DNA of 23,535 nt from CAVURW01 sp963743595 (GCA_963743595.1 CAVURW010000180.1:1-23535); one strand, 5' to 3'; shown: positions 1 through 9,245, counted from the stretch's first letter. Made by a program: numbers and translations. Notes: a model not told the origin generated them from the sequence alone.

Positions 1-131
1 TTGAACAACCTATATCTATTCGAGTTGTTGACGGTTTATTATCAGAAAATCAATTCAATTGAAGATTATTTCAGAATCAAGAAACAGGAAAAACTTTTAC
101 AGTATGGAATCTAATTCTCTAAAATCAAGAC

Positions 132-615
132 ATGCTACCATGTGATTTCAAGGTAACATTCGAACCAATCGGAGAAAAGGATTTTCTTAAGGTTGGTCAC
201 TCATTTTTCTTCTTTTCCGGTTGAAAAACAGATAGGTCGTAGGTTCTATTTGGTGGTTAAACGGGATGATCTTATCATTGGCTTTATCCGGATCAACTCG
301 CCTGTAATCTGTTTGAGTAATCGTAACACATGGTTTAAAACGAAATTGATAGCTGACGTTCAGATCAACCAACACATGATGAATGGCAGTGTCATTGGTC
401 CAGTTGAGCCTTTTGGTTTCAATTACCTTGGTGGTAAACTCTTGACACTGGTGTGTATTTGTAATGAAATGACGGAAACAATCCTACACAAAATACTGCA
501 TTATTGTTTCTTTGAAACCACAAATTTATATGGCTCTATCAAACATGTCTCTCAATATGATGGATTGGAACCTTTTGTAAAATTTCTTGTTCGGACACAA
601 CCAAAAGTATTCTAA
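132..615 (+). CDS. Phage/giant-virus-like protein of unknown function, frame-broken
   Basis: The long open frame begins after a stop near 154 and runs to 615. The likely true N-terminus lies in another frame from the ATG at 132 (MLPCDFKVTFEPIGEKDFLK), which joins the main frame near 195-225, so I infer one frameshift. The conserved-looking block is GFIRINSPVICLSNRN, then PFGFNYLGGKLLTLVC, then ETTNLYGS and SQYDGLEPFVKF. From memory this layout occurs in an unassigned family in large tailed phages and algal giant viruses; I cannot verify it and assign no function. The DNA is AT-rich, unlike the GC-rich insert that follows. Bases 1-114 hold another open frame ending at a TAA, which may be the tail of an upstream gene or the broken N-terminus of this one. 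The insert ends at adapter-like sequence near 632-692. Confidence 0.4.
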
Positions 616-631
616 TGTATCCATCTCAGGA

Positions 632-692
632 GATCGTTCAGTGAACCTAGAGATAACACATAGCAATACGTAAACGAGGTTGAACGACAGGG
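632..692. other. Nanopore adapter remnant at insert junction
   Basis: Bases 663-672 read GCAATACGTA, the first ten bases of the trailing strand of the Oxford Nanopore Y-adapter. A damaged TGAACGACAGG follows, matching the rest. Just before it, TCGTTCAGT at about 634-642 matches the core of the leading strand. The DNA changes from AT-rich viral-like to GC-rich across this point. Confidence 0.8.
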
Positions 693-1395
693 GGGGGCTT
701 GTCATGGCTGAAGCCTTGAACTGGTTTTGGAAAAATACAACTGGAGTGGAACAGCAGATGCTGCTGGTATGGGGCCTGCCTGGAGAACGCCGAGCAAGGG
801 CACGGGAATCTTGGATTTCGCCAGATCGCACGTGACCGATGGGTCGCCGAGAAGGCGGAGAAGCTGAACAAGGCACAAGCTGCTCTACTCGGTCTGGCGG
901 AACCGTCGATGGATGTTCAGGCCCGGTTCGGAGCAGCTGCGGCAGTTGCCGCGTCGTCCGCTTCGCCGCGTGCAGCCGAAGCAGCACCGTGGTCTTCGAT
1001 CGACGTGCACCCTAGATGACGAGGATTACACGCCGATGCCGGCACGCTATGCCTATTTCAGGTTCCTGAGCAATAGGAAACTTGACGTGTAAACAATAAC
1101 AATAGGCACGACGGGTACTGTGGAAATCTGGCTCTTGATGTTCGATTGCAGGGTACTGTCGCGGCCAGCCTGTAAGTGGTGGCGGGGTCGACCTACCGAC
1201 CTTGTCCTGCTCTGTCGAGGATCTGGAATTCGATGCTCGTCGGGTCGATGAGCGTGTTCGCCCAGGAAAACCTGGATCCTGTTGATGCCCTTCTTTCACG
1301 GTCAACAGCCTGTGCTCGCGGACCATGGTGATGCTCTCCCGGAGTTGTAGATCGGAAGAAGCTGGTGTGCTTGGCGGCAAGCGCGACGATGTCAT
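693..1395. other. GC-rich insert with no recognised gene
   Basis: This 700-bp stretch is GC-rich and has no open frame I can assign. On the plus strand a frame open from about 780 to the TGA at 1017-1019 reads as an alanine-rich polypeptide (for example VAEKAEKLNKAQAALLGLAE), and a different frame is open from 705 to about 830, so a frameshifted coding piece is possible. From 1020 to 1395 I see nothing convincing. It ends near GTACAGG at 1396-1402, which could be the tail of another adapter. Confidence 0.4.
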
Positions 1396-1405
1396 GTACA
1401 GGAAC

Positions 1406-1831
1406 TCAAACCAAGGCTACACAACAACATTGTGATATCATAATATCTTGATAATCTTCACCTTTACTTAGTTTATTTAATACATATAAACACCATTCAC
1501 CACATGTAGAATCATTAAATGTTTGTAGTTGAAATGTAGAAAATTCAATATTAGGTTTTAAATCTGTATCAATCATTTTTGCTGACTTTAAATATTTTTC
1601 AATTTGTTTTGATGGCTTTATTCCATAAGAATCAAAATAATACATATCATCTCCATGTTTCCACCAACAACACCAATGACTACCATCTAATTTGCTAGAT
1701 TCTAAATTAATAATACCACATTCATTCTTTTTGGGTTTTTTAGGTAGTTCATCACTCATGAAAACTCCTCTAAAATGTTTTAATTTTAATCTTTTTGCCT
1801 CACTTTCTAGAAATTTATCAGTTGTACCCAT
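1406..1831 (-). CDS. Adenain-like cysteine protease (Polinton/adintovirus type)
   Basis: This 141-residue frame looks like the adenovirus-type maturation protease (peptidase family C5) carried by Polinton/Maverick elements and adintoviruses, which processes capsid proteins. The layout fits well: FRGVFMSDELP near residue 20, then GSHWCCWW with the putative catalytic His52, then YYFDSYG with Asp67, then Gln103 and the nucleophile Cys110 in TCGEWCLYVL. The Gln-to-Cys spacing of seven equals that of human adenain (Gln115, Cys122), and the His-to-Cys distance is also close. The ATG at 1831 is preceded by AT-rich DNA. The last 8 to 10 residues probably come from across a junction near 1400-1430, so the true C-terminus is missing. 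The base composition resembles neither flank. The family call is firm; the source (animal-integrated Polinton or free virus) is open. Confidence 0.75.
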   Translation of the reverse strand: MGTTDKFLESEAKRLKLKHFRGVFMSDELPKKPKKNECGIINLESSKLDGSHWCCWWKHGDDMYYFDSYGIKPSKQIEKYLKSAKMIDTDLKPNIEFSTFQLQTFNDSTCGEWCLYVLNKLSKGEDYQDIMISQCCCVALV

Positions 1832-2420
1832 ATTTAAATATAAAACTATTTTATAAAAACATCCAGCACATCTTATGGAATGGACAAAATGTTGTGTGGA
1901 AAGGTGTACGTGAAAAATAAAACGAAATTTGAGAACGTTAAGTTTCTAAAAGATGATCAGGCAATTAAAAATGTGTATATTTTTCTTAAATTCTATAGTT
2001 GATTATAGTGATCTATATATGAAAATATTTTTGATATTTTAAGGAAATAGCGTTTTTGATAATGATGTTGAAAAACAAGAACTTCCAGAATATTTGCCGA
2101 GAACCTGAAATTTCGGCGATCAGTGGAACTCTTGGGTATGGAAAACAATGATGATGAGGCGGTAATCAGCGCAGCGGAATGAACCTGTGTCATCATATTA
2201 TGCAAGAGGAACTGTTACATGTAGTAGTAAGAGGCCCGATAGCGCCGAGAAGCCAGAAGTTGGTGTTTTCCGTTGGGTCTAGAAGTGGCTGACAGGAATG
2301 AAGAAACCTTCGACGAGGGCTCATGGCCCACCACCACGACGATGACGACATGTCACAGGCGGCCAGGATTGTTCGCCTTGAGGTGAGGATTACTGATGTG
2401 GAGACGCTGAACGAGATGCA
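1832..2420. other. AT-rich then mixed DNA, no recognised gene
   Basis: Bases 1832-2210 are AT-rich with only short open frames, such as a 37-codon plus-strand frame from the ATG at 1889. Several plus-strand pieces between 2050 and 2190 are open in changing frames (DNDVEKQELPEYL, ENNDDEAVISAAE), which could be a noisy copy of a eukaryotic or viral coding exon. From about 2220 the sequence becomes GC-richer. A plus frame from 2323 (MAHHHDDDDMSQAARIVRLE) continues through an adapter-like stretch at 2403-2418 and is probably not a real gene. Confidence 0.35.
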
Positions 2421-2425
2421 CAAAC

Positions 2426-2827
2426 ATGGCTCTCGGATTGCGGCTCCTGCGACTATTGCGAGACGGCAAAGAGATACAGCTCAATGTCGCGCTTGCCGAG
2501 ATGCCCAGTAAACTGCTCGACCAGGCTTCCGACAAGTTTGGTTCGGAGGGTCATGCCGCGCCGGATCTTGGCATGCAACTGCAGGCGCTTACGCCGGAAC
2601 TGAGACACAGGCTGGAAGTGCCCGCTGAAGTCACCCAAGGCGTCGTGATTACGGATTTGAATCCCTCGAGCGACGCGGCGCGCGCCGGGCTGCGGCCTGG
2701 GGATGTCGTTCTTGAAATCAATCGTCAGCGCGTGGCTACGCCCGCCGATCTGCAGCGACTCTGGCAAGCGACCAAAGGTAACATTTTGGCCTTGGTTCTT
2801 CGCAAAGGCTCGACGAACTACATCATA
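2426..2827 (+). CDS. HtrA/DegP-family serine protease, C-terminal PDZ fragment
   Basis: Periplasmic HtrA proteases degrade misfolded envelope proteins and use C-terminal PDZ domains for regulation. The fragment starts inside the first PDZ domain (LLRDGKEIQLNVALAEMPSK), passes a linker and contains a nearly whole second PDZ domain (GVVITDLNPSSDAARAG, then LRPGDVVLEINRQRV). The protease domain with its His-Asp-Ser triad is absent, so the gene is cut at its 5' side by an insert junction near 2403-2425. The apparent 3' end is artificial: the codons after position 2827 (AIRRN and the TGA) are translated from the nanopore adapter starting at 2828. This is therefore a both-ends-partial gene from an unknown Gram-negative bacterium. 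The ATG at 2426 is not a true start. Confidence 0.8.
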
Positions 2828-2865
2828 GCAATACGTAGAAACTGAACGAGTAGGTAAAACAAGAA
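2828..2865. other. Nanopore adapter remnant at insert junction
   Basis: GCAATACGTA at 2828-2837 and ACTGAACGAG at 2841-2850 reproduce almost the whole trailing strand of the Nanopore Y-adapter, with three extra bases between. The HtrA frame runs straight into it. Confidence 0.93.
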
Positions 2866-3109
2866 GAATGGCCATTGCCCCATGCCCTTGCCCCAGCCCC
2901 GCCGGGGCCACTGGAGATGTGCACGGTTTCAGGTTTGTGCAGGCCGCGCCAGGCGCGCATGATCTGGAAATCGCGGTCGCTCCCGTTGATGCCAGCGACA
3001 CGACGCGTCTGACCTGCAAGGGGCAGGTCGGCGGCCGCCGGTATGAAGTTCTCCGGTTTGCCTGCCCCGCCAACCCCGCGCGCGACAACCGCAGGGCTTA
3101 AATGCCGGA

Positions 3110-3660
3110 AGAGTCGCACGTCGGGCCACCGGTATCATAGAGATTGCCGGACCCGCCGCCCATCGCCGCCTGCACGGTGACGTTCATATCGCCGGTGCCA
3201 GGCCGTCGCGCGCCGCCCGGACGCGATCGATGTTGACGCGCAGGGTTGGCTGGCCCAGCGCCGTGCGCACTTCGAGATCGGCGATGCCCGGCACCGATGC
3301 CAGCATTCTCCATCCGCCACGCCTTCTCCAGCGCCTGCGCCAGGCTATTGCCAAACACCTTGACCGAGCTATCGCCTTTCACCCCGGTCGCGGCCCCTTC
3401 GACATTGTCTTCAATGTAATGCGAAGAGTGGAAATCCACGGCGGGAATACTCCCGACGTGCAGCGCCGCGGTCATCTGGTCGGCCAGCGCCTGCTTGTCC
3501 ACCGCGCGGGCGACAGCTCTCCCGCGGCGGCGGCAGCGCCACGAAACGCGCCGTCAAAAAGCTGGCGGTCGTATCGGTCCCGTCATCAGGCCGGCCCTGC
3601 TGGATATGTCACTTGTGGAACTTCCTGAAGAAGGACTGCCGCATCCGGTTCATCGGCTGT
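3110..3660 (-). pseudogene. CusA/CzcA-type RND efflux pump fragment, frame-broken
   Basis: Read on the minus strand in changing frames, this matches the periplasmic porter region of heavy-metal-efflux RND pumps, inner-membrane proton antiporters exporting metals through a tripartite CBA system. Visible in order: GRPDDGTDT (about 3575), DKQALADQM, FHSSHYIEDNVEGAATGVKG then SSVKVFGNSL (about 3340-3500), SVPGIADLEVRTALGQPTLR then NIDRVRAAR (about 3220-3310), and NVTVQAAMGGGSGNLYDTGG (about 3125-3190). The PGVDFxxSQyIEDNVxEAxxGVKGxxxVKxFG and VPGIADLEV blocks are typical. At least three frame changes are needed. Bases 2870-3110 probably continue the gene in noisier form (LPLA..RRVAGINGSDRD). Membrane segments and both gene ends are missing. 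The breaks look like read error rather than biological decay. Confidence 0.65.
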
Positions 3661-3770
3661 TGCCTTCCTCCAGCGAGAATCCCAGGTTGTGCATGGTCAC
3701 GCCTATCAGACCGCTTTTCAAAATATGCCCCATCCTCCACCACCGCGTTTTCCAGGGACAGGAGGATGAA

Positions 3771-3812
3771 ACTGAACGAAGGAAATGACAGGAACAGCGC
3801 CGCCGTATTGCT
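3771..3812. other. Double nanopore adapter (end plus start)
   Basis: ACTGAACGAA at 3771-3780 and ACAGG at 3788-3792 match the trailing adapter. CGTATTGCT at 3804-3812 is the end of the leading adapter that starts a new read. Both halves in this order mark two reads joined without splitting. Confidence 0.9.
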
Positions 3813-4360
3813 AGGTATCGCCGCGCACGTTCGAAAGCCGGCACGGAGAAGCTGTCCGGATGTCCCCCATCGACCTGCTCGACGTCTTGCTCATCGTCTC
3901 CGGCGGCGGTTGGGCCATCCTCTGCCTCAGCGCTCCCGTCCAGTTCCGCGTCTGCGTCGTCGCCATCAATCTCGGCGGGCTCGTCGCCGTTGTCGGCCTC
4001 GTCCTCCGGTGTGTTGCGGCCACCCCAAGGCTCAAAAAGCAGCTGGTCCCTCAACGTCCTAACCGCGTTCTCGTCGAGATCCCGGAGGAAGGGCCTCCTC
4101 TTTTCTATTCCGACAGGCCGCGAGTCAAAGACCACCACGGTCACCATTTCCTTTTCGCAGGTCAGGCAGGCAACAGACGGTGGACGTTCTGGGTCCGCCC
4201 AAGGTATGGCTGCCGATGGAGCTGCCGATCCCGGGCGACGATCCAGGCTGTCACCGCTGTCCACCAGTCGCCGGTCTTGATCCTCCCATCTTATCCTTGG
4301 CCTCCCATGTTCCGGCTCGCTCCTCCATTCAAGTTTTCTAAGCGCACGTGCAGAAAGCAC
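3813..4360 (-). CDS. Unrecognised open frame with acidic tail, strand uncertain
   Basis: The minus-strand frame open from 4360 crosses the adapter at 3771-3812, so only 3813-4360 belongs to this insert. It encodes a basic N-terminal half, a middle part with KEMVTVVVFDSRP and FLRDLDENAVRTLRDQLLFE, and a strongly acidic tail (DEADNGDEPAEIDGDDADAE). The plus strand over the same bases is also open (3860-4390) and would encode two hydrophobic segments, but these are the antisense image of the acidic tail. I cannot tell which strand, if either, is coding and recognise no family. The motif GRPRIRWEDQ near the N-terminus resembles a LINE reverse-transcriptase tail, but too weakly to call. Confidence 0.2.
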
Positions 4361-4515
4361 TTGAAAAACAAGGCCCGGCGCAATATCTGAATTAGCTATG
4401 ATGTAAAGAGATCAAGCCTGTGCCTAGCACCCAAAAGGTGCGCCGAAATTGGCTCCGGGGCAAGGGGGGAGATGGACACCGACGAAAACTGCATCCGCCG
4501 TCCGCAGAGCACATG

Positions 4516-4568
4516 AAAAACTGAACGAAAAAAATGACAATAAAAAAAAAAAAAAACGACGTATTGCT
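4516..4568. other. Double nanopore adapter with poly-A leader
   Basis: ACTGAACGA at 4520-4528, a long A run at about 4542-4556, and CGTATTGCT at 4560-4568. The A run is what the complement of the adapter's poly-T leader would give. The next insert starts in frame within a protein kinase immediately after 4568. Confidence 0.9.
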
Positions 4569-5228
4569 GGTGTGGTGCTTTATGAGTTGGAGGCCTGCAT
4601 AGCCCCTATCGCGCATTGAGCCGTTCGCAGCACGATATAGCCCGGGCCATCTGTGGTGAGACCGAGCCGGCGGAGCCAACCACCGCCGCCGGCGCGGTCC
4701 CCGGCGACCATGGACGCTGACAAAAAAGACAAGGCTGCGCCGGAATCGGTGAGCACTTGCCGCAACACCACGCCCGATAAGTTGCGGCGGACATTGTCAG
4801 GCGATCTGGATCAGATCCTGCTGAAAGCTTCGCGTAAGGAGCCACAACGGCGCTACACCTCGGCGCAGGATCTTGCCGGTGACTTACGATCGTACACACT
4901 CGGCTTACCGGTTTCGGCGCGGCATGGCACTTTCACCTACCGCAGTGGCAAGTTTATCCGACGCAACAAAGTCTCTCTGGCGGTAGCGTCCATTTTTGGG
5001 CTGGTTGTAATTGCTGGTGCAGTGGCGATTGTGCGCGAAGCGCGCATCGCACGAATGCAGGAAGCGCGCGCGGAGCGGCGTTTCGAATCCCTGCGCAAGC
5101 TGACCGATTCGTTGCTGTTCGAGTTTCATGATTCCATCGAGAATCTACCCGGGTCCACGAACGCGCGTGAACTAGTGGTGCGACGAGCATTGGAATACCT
5201 CGACCAAATCGCGGCGGAAGGCGAATAA
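4569..5228 (+). CDS. Membrane Ser/Thr protein kinase fragment (acidobacterial style)
   Basis: This is the second half of a Pkn2/PknB-type kinase that phosphorylates Ser/Thr residues. The insert opens with GVVLYEL (kinase C-lobe), changes frame near 4588, continues as HSPYRALSRSQHDIARAIC to about 4700, then changes frame again into 4707-5228. There KLRRTLSGDLDQILLKASRK and EPQRRYTSAQDLAGDLRSY finish the C-lobe. YRSGKFIRRNK is the juxtamembrane linker, a single transmembrane helix lies at about 4970-5030, and a coiled stretch ends in DSLLFEFHDSIENLPGST and ALEYLDQIA. This C-lobe, helix and FEFHDxIxxLPGST layout is typical of Acidobacteria kinases, which normally continue into TPR repeats. The N-lobe, catalytic HRD/DFG motifs and TPRs are missing, cut by junctions on both sides. 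Confidence 0.75.
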
Positions 5229-5244
5229 CGACCAGCACTAAACC

Positions 5245-5281
5245 GTACCAGTAAAGAGAACGGCAACGCCGCCGTATTGCT
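5245..5281. other. Probable nanopore adapter junction
   Basis: CGTATTGCT at 5273-5281 matches the end of the leading adapter and is preceded by CAACGCCGC, nearly as at 3797-3803. The trailing half is too damaged to recognise. The kinase frame ends just upstream and an unrelated minus-strand gene begins downstream. Confidence 0.65.
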
Positions 5282-5397
5282 GGTCCCTCTGATTCACACG
5301 GCGAACCGGGTCGCGGTCTCGGCACGTCACGGCGACGGTCGAAAGATCGCGCGGGAGCGCTGCCGCGGGCAGATCTCTCGCCGTCGCGTTCGGGCGC

Positions 5398-6167
5398 TCA
5401 GAAGAGCGGTAGCCGCCGTCGATCACAAAGAGATCGCCGGTGTGGTATGACGATGCAGCGCTCATGCGATAGAGGCGATGCCCGCGAAATCAGCCGGCTC
5501 GCCGAAGCGGCGCAGCGGTATGCGCCCACCGCCTCGACGACCGCGGGTTTGCGAACAGCCCTTCCGTCATCTCGGTCGTGTCCAGCCGGGCACGACCACG
5601 TTCGAAGTGATGCCGTAGCGTGCGAACTCGACAGCCAGGGCGCGCGCGAGCGCATGAGCGCGGCTTTGCTGGCGGCGTAGTGCTCGTTGCGCGCCGTGCC
5701 GTAGAGCGAAGCCAGGCTCGACGTCACGACGAGCCGCCCGCCGGCGTCGCCGAGTTTGGAGCGCTCGACCATGTGGCGCGCCGCCGCTTGCAGCGTGAGG
5801 ATCACACCCTCGAGATTGGTCGTCATCACGCGGCGCCATTCCTCGAGCGGCCGCTCCAGGAACGAGCGCGCCCCGCTGCCGTAGACGCCGGCGTTGGCAA
5901 AGCACCCGTCGACGCGGCCGAACGTCGCGAGCGCTTCGCCGAACGCAGCTTCGACCGACGCGGAATCGCTGACGTCGCAAAGCGCCGCCGCCGCACGCGC
6001 GCCCTTGGCGCGCAGCATCTGCAGCGCTCGTTCGTCTTCTCCGCGCTGCGCCCCCCAAACGTGGAGGCGCAGCCGGCCTCCGCCAAACCCTCGGCGATGC
6101 CGAGCCCGATGCCGCCGTCCTCGCCGCTGATCACCGCGACCTTGCCCGTGAGATCGAAGGCGCTCAT
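5398..6167 (-). CDS. Short-chain dehydrogenase/reductase (SDR), frame-broken
   Basis: A full-length classical SDR, an NAD(P)-dependent oxidoreductase of about 255 residues. It starts MSAFDLTGKVAVISG at 6167 and runs through the nucleotide-binding glycine region (GGIGLGIAEGLAEAG), then after a frame change CDVSDSASVEAAFGEALATF, GRVDGCFANAGVYGSG (the NAG motif), MTTNLEGVILTLQAAARHMV, VVTSSLASLYG (catalytic Ser) and EHYAASKAALM (catalytic YxxxK). A further frame piece gives ARALAVEFARYGITSNVVVP, and the end reads SSYHTGDLFVIDGGY. At least four frame changes are needed, with every domain present, so the gene was probably intact and the breaks are read errors. The TGA at 5398-5400 fits the usual short tail after DGGY. 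The substrate cannot be predicted. Confidence 0.8.
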
Positions 6168-6185
6168 CGAATGGCCTCGTCAACT

Positions 6186-6208
6186 AGCAAAATGATGAAC
6201 GAGTCGAG
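6186..6208. other. Probable nanopore adapter junction
   Basis: AGCAA at 6186-6190 followed by TGAACGAGT at about 6195-6203 fits a damaged trailing adapter, and a bacterial SDR start changes abruptly to animal-like repeats here. Confidence 0.55.
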
Positions 6209-6373
6209 TGACCGGACTGTGACCGGGCTGTGACCGGGCTGTGGAGGAGCTGTGACCGGGCTGTGACCGGGCTGTGACCGGACTGTGACCGGACTGTGAC
6301 CGAACAGTGACCGGGCTGTGGACGAGCTGTGACCGGGCTGTGACCGGGATGTGACCGGACTGTGACCGGGCGG
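6209..6373. repeat. 11-bp minisatellite, about 15 units
   Basis: Units of TGTGACCGGGC and close variants (CGGAC, GGAGGAG, CGGAT) follow one another head to tail over 165 bases. The open minus-strand frame across it comes from the 11-bp period and is not a gene. Confidence 0.9.
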
Positions 6374-7396
<1,023 letters not shown>

Positions 7397-7436
7397 GTAA
7401 CTGAACGAGTAGAATGATATAATAGTGGTGAATTGC
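7397..7436. other. Nanopore adapter remnant at insert junction
   Basis: GTAACTGAACGAG at 7397-7409 is a near-exact core of the trailing adapter strand. ATTGCG at about 7431-7436 may be the end of a damaged leading strand. Confidence 0.85.
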
Positions 7437-7690
7437 GTCGAGAAGATCATCCTCGCAACAGCGACCGACAGCGAAACTTGCATCCGCATAAACAAGGCCG
7501 CAGTCCGCGCTTCCGGATTAGGGGCGGCGCCGTGCATTTTATGTAGGAATACGAGAAAACTGGCAAACTGAGTTGTACCTGTTTTCCAAAAAGTTCCTCG
7601 ACGGCGGCAACAGAGACCTATATATGCGACCATCATAACATGGCTCACGGTCGCCGCGCGCGGCACAGGAACCGGCCCTCGCCGCGATCA
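7437..7690. other. Bases downstream of the mutase, no recognised gene
   Basis: The 250 bases past the mutase stop hold only short, shifting open frames on both strands (for example a minus frame from 7634 beginning MVAYIGLCCRRR). I cannot assign them. Confidence 0.3.
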
Positions 7691-7696
7691 CAGGCT

Positions 7697-8610
7697 CGCT
7701 AACCACCATTCCTCACAAATTTTTTGCCCTTAGCAGCGGTAAGTTGGTCAACGAGCTCAGGCGAACAGGCCGGGGCAGAAGCTTGTAGTTATTGCTATGT
7801 TTCTGATGCTTGGTACAACACCCACGATTCTGCTTCATTTCCGTCAATACAGGGGTTGAGGAAGAGCTTCATCTCTTGCTCGATATTTTTTCTCGAGCAC
7901 ACCATAGTGGCTCGAGAGCCTGCGTGCTCTCGGCGTGAGCGCGTTCAATCGCGCTCTGTTTCATGATCCGTCCGAAATGTGCAGATCGCGTCGTCCGTAA
8001 TAATGCGGCCCGAACTCGCGCTGCGAGCTCTGCCACCAGCTGCCCGAGCGGCTTGCCTCTCTCCTCCGCGATCACGTTGGCCAGCAGCAGGCAGTTCAGC
8101 ACGCCATCGCGCTCGGGCAGAAAACGTGAGCACCCAATGCTGACTAATTTTTTCCCGCCAAATCAGAATCTCTTTCTCCACCACCAGCCCTGCAGTGGAT
8201 CCGCAACCCAATCGACGTTTCGTGCAAGCGCGCGCCCAGCATCTTCTTCGGCGATGCGGTCAAGCATATGTGTGGGTTCAACGTGCGTGACCACATCCCC
8301 CGGCCATTTCTTCCGCTCCAGCAACCACCGCAGCAACACGCAGAAGATTTTGTGCCAGGCTCCAGGCGAACAAACCATCTTCCGCTACTGCCCCAATCTG
8401 GTCCGCGTCCCTGCTTGGTGGCCAATCCGGCATCGCACTTCTCGCGAACCACCGTGTCCTGCAGCATCTGAGTATGCGGTTGAATCGGTTCAGGGTTGAT
8501 GCTGGTAAGAACAGTGGGTTCAGTTCCTGCCCAACTGCCAGTGTACCGCACACCGGTGCTCACCAAAAATACCTGGGAGCACGCTTCGTCAAAACCGGGA
8601 CATCGCATCC
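7697..8610 (-). pseudogene. Phosphoglucomutase/phosphomannomutase, frame-broken
   Basis: Enzymes of this family interconvert hexose 1- and 6-phosphates in the cytoplasm. In several minus-strand frames I can read, from high to low coordinate: NPEPIQPHTQMLQDTVVREK (about 8500), a damaged metal-binding loop in DADQIGAVAEDG (family DGDADR), KIFCVLLRWLLERKKWPGDV and PTHMLDRIAEE, HETSIGLR, a damaged GGEESGG near 8150, FLPERDGVLNCLLLANVIAE (about 8080-8130), KPLGQLVAELAA, KQSAIERA, then WVLYQAS and SPELVDQLTAAKGKKFV (phosphate-binding C-terminal domain). The TAG at 7697-7699 ends the gene. At least five frame changes are needed. The N-terminal domain with the phosphoserine loop lies beyond the insert edge. 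The order and completeness of the motifs make the family call firm. Confidence 0.72.
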
Positions 8611-8690
8611 ACCGCGTTGTGTCACTTGGACCAACTCCATAAGTTGTGCTGCAGACGGTAGCATGTTTTTAGATCAACTTCAGTTGCTGA

Positions 8691-8722
8691 GCAATATGTA
8701 CTGTTAAGTGTAGACAAGTACA
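8691..8722. other. Possible nanopore adapter junction
   Basis: GCAATATGTACTG at 8691-8703 followed by AAGTACA at 8716-8722 fits the trailing adapter with damage between. The base composition falls sharply across it. Confidence 0.5.
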
Positions 8723-8723
8723 C

Positions 8724-8858
8724 GAGGTATTTGGTTTTTATGAATTTAAAGGTGGCTTTGTCGGTGTAAAATGTGAAAGCGAGTTGAAAATATTGGCAGC
8801 TGTAACGGATCAAAAACAAAAAGTGAAAAATATTGGGAGCAATTTAATGATGTTATAG
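8724..8858 (+). CDS. Unrecognised AT-rich coding fragment
   Basis: A plus-strand frame is open from the adapter edge to a TAG at 8856 (EVFGFYEFKGGFVGVKCESE, then LKILAAVTDQKQK). The next frame continues at once from 8859 to the following adapter (RDAEKALQICPGLNLTLYWI). Joined by one frameshift this gives about 75 residues of plausible protein with no start or end. I recognise no family. The AT-rich, Lys-rich composition suggests a virus, eukaryote or AT-rich bacterium. Confidence 0.25.
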   Translation, partial: EVFGFYEFKGGFVGVKCESELKILAAVTDQKQKVKNIGSNLMML

Positions 8859-8950
8859 CGAGATGCAGAAAAAGCGTTACAAATTTGTCCTGGTTTAAAC
8901 TTAACGCTTTATTGGATTTGTAAACCGCCTAGGAAAAAATGCAAAAACAT

Positions 8951-9012
8951 AGCAGATGCTGAACGAGTAAATGACAGAAACATGGCGGTTTCAGTTTTCT
9001 ACGTAGATGTCG
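8951..9012. other. Double nanopore adapter; last clear junction
   Basis: AGCA, then CTGAACGAGT (8959-8968) and ACAG (8973-8976) give the trailing strand. TTCAGTT at about 8990-8996 and ACGTAG at about 9001-9006 give the leading strand. To the right of this point intact genes begin. Confidence 0.8.
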
Positions 9013-9245
9013 TCGAGGGTGGTCACGGTGTGCGGTGTCGTATATTCGCCGGAGCTCTGAGGTCAGCATCACCGCCAGCACCAAATGCTGCCGCCGGATC
9101 AGTCCCGATGGTGCCGGAAGAGCGCCTTGATGACCGGATCGTCAGTTGCGAGGAAGACTACCAATCCCGCTTGTGAAACCGGATCTGGAATGAGGACAAT
9201 CTTCTCAATCGGGAGCACAGGCGAAACGTGTAGCCATATAAAAAC
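9013..9245. other. Start of coherent contig, no assignable gene
   Basis: A minus-strand frame is open over 9099-9240 and reads LPIEKIVLIPDPVSQAGLVV with FLATDDPVIKALF, which looks protein-like but matches no family I know. It also runs through the start of the next gene on the other strand, so its upper part is antisense. It may be a fragment or a shadow. Confidence 0.3.

Noticed and set aside
1349..1362. Near-match to the Illumina adapter start (AGATCGGAAGA, then AGC)
   Set aside because: It has one inserted base, stands alone without the rest of the adapter, and lies inside a continuous insert; chance is likely enough.
4250..4360. LINE reverse-transcriptase tail (GRPRIRWEDQ)
   Set aside because: Only ten residues resemble the motif and nothing downstream fits in any frame.
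3860..4390. Plus-strand frame with two hydrophobic segments
   Set aside because: The hydrophobic stretches are the antisense image of the acidic tail on the other strand; no family supports it.
6209..6373. CRISPR-like array
   Set aside because: Units are 11 bp head to tail with no spacers.
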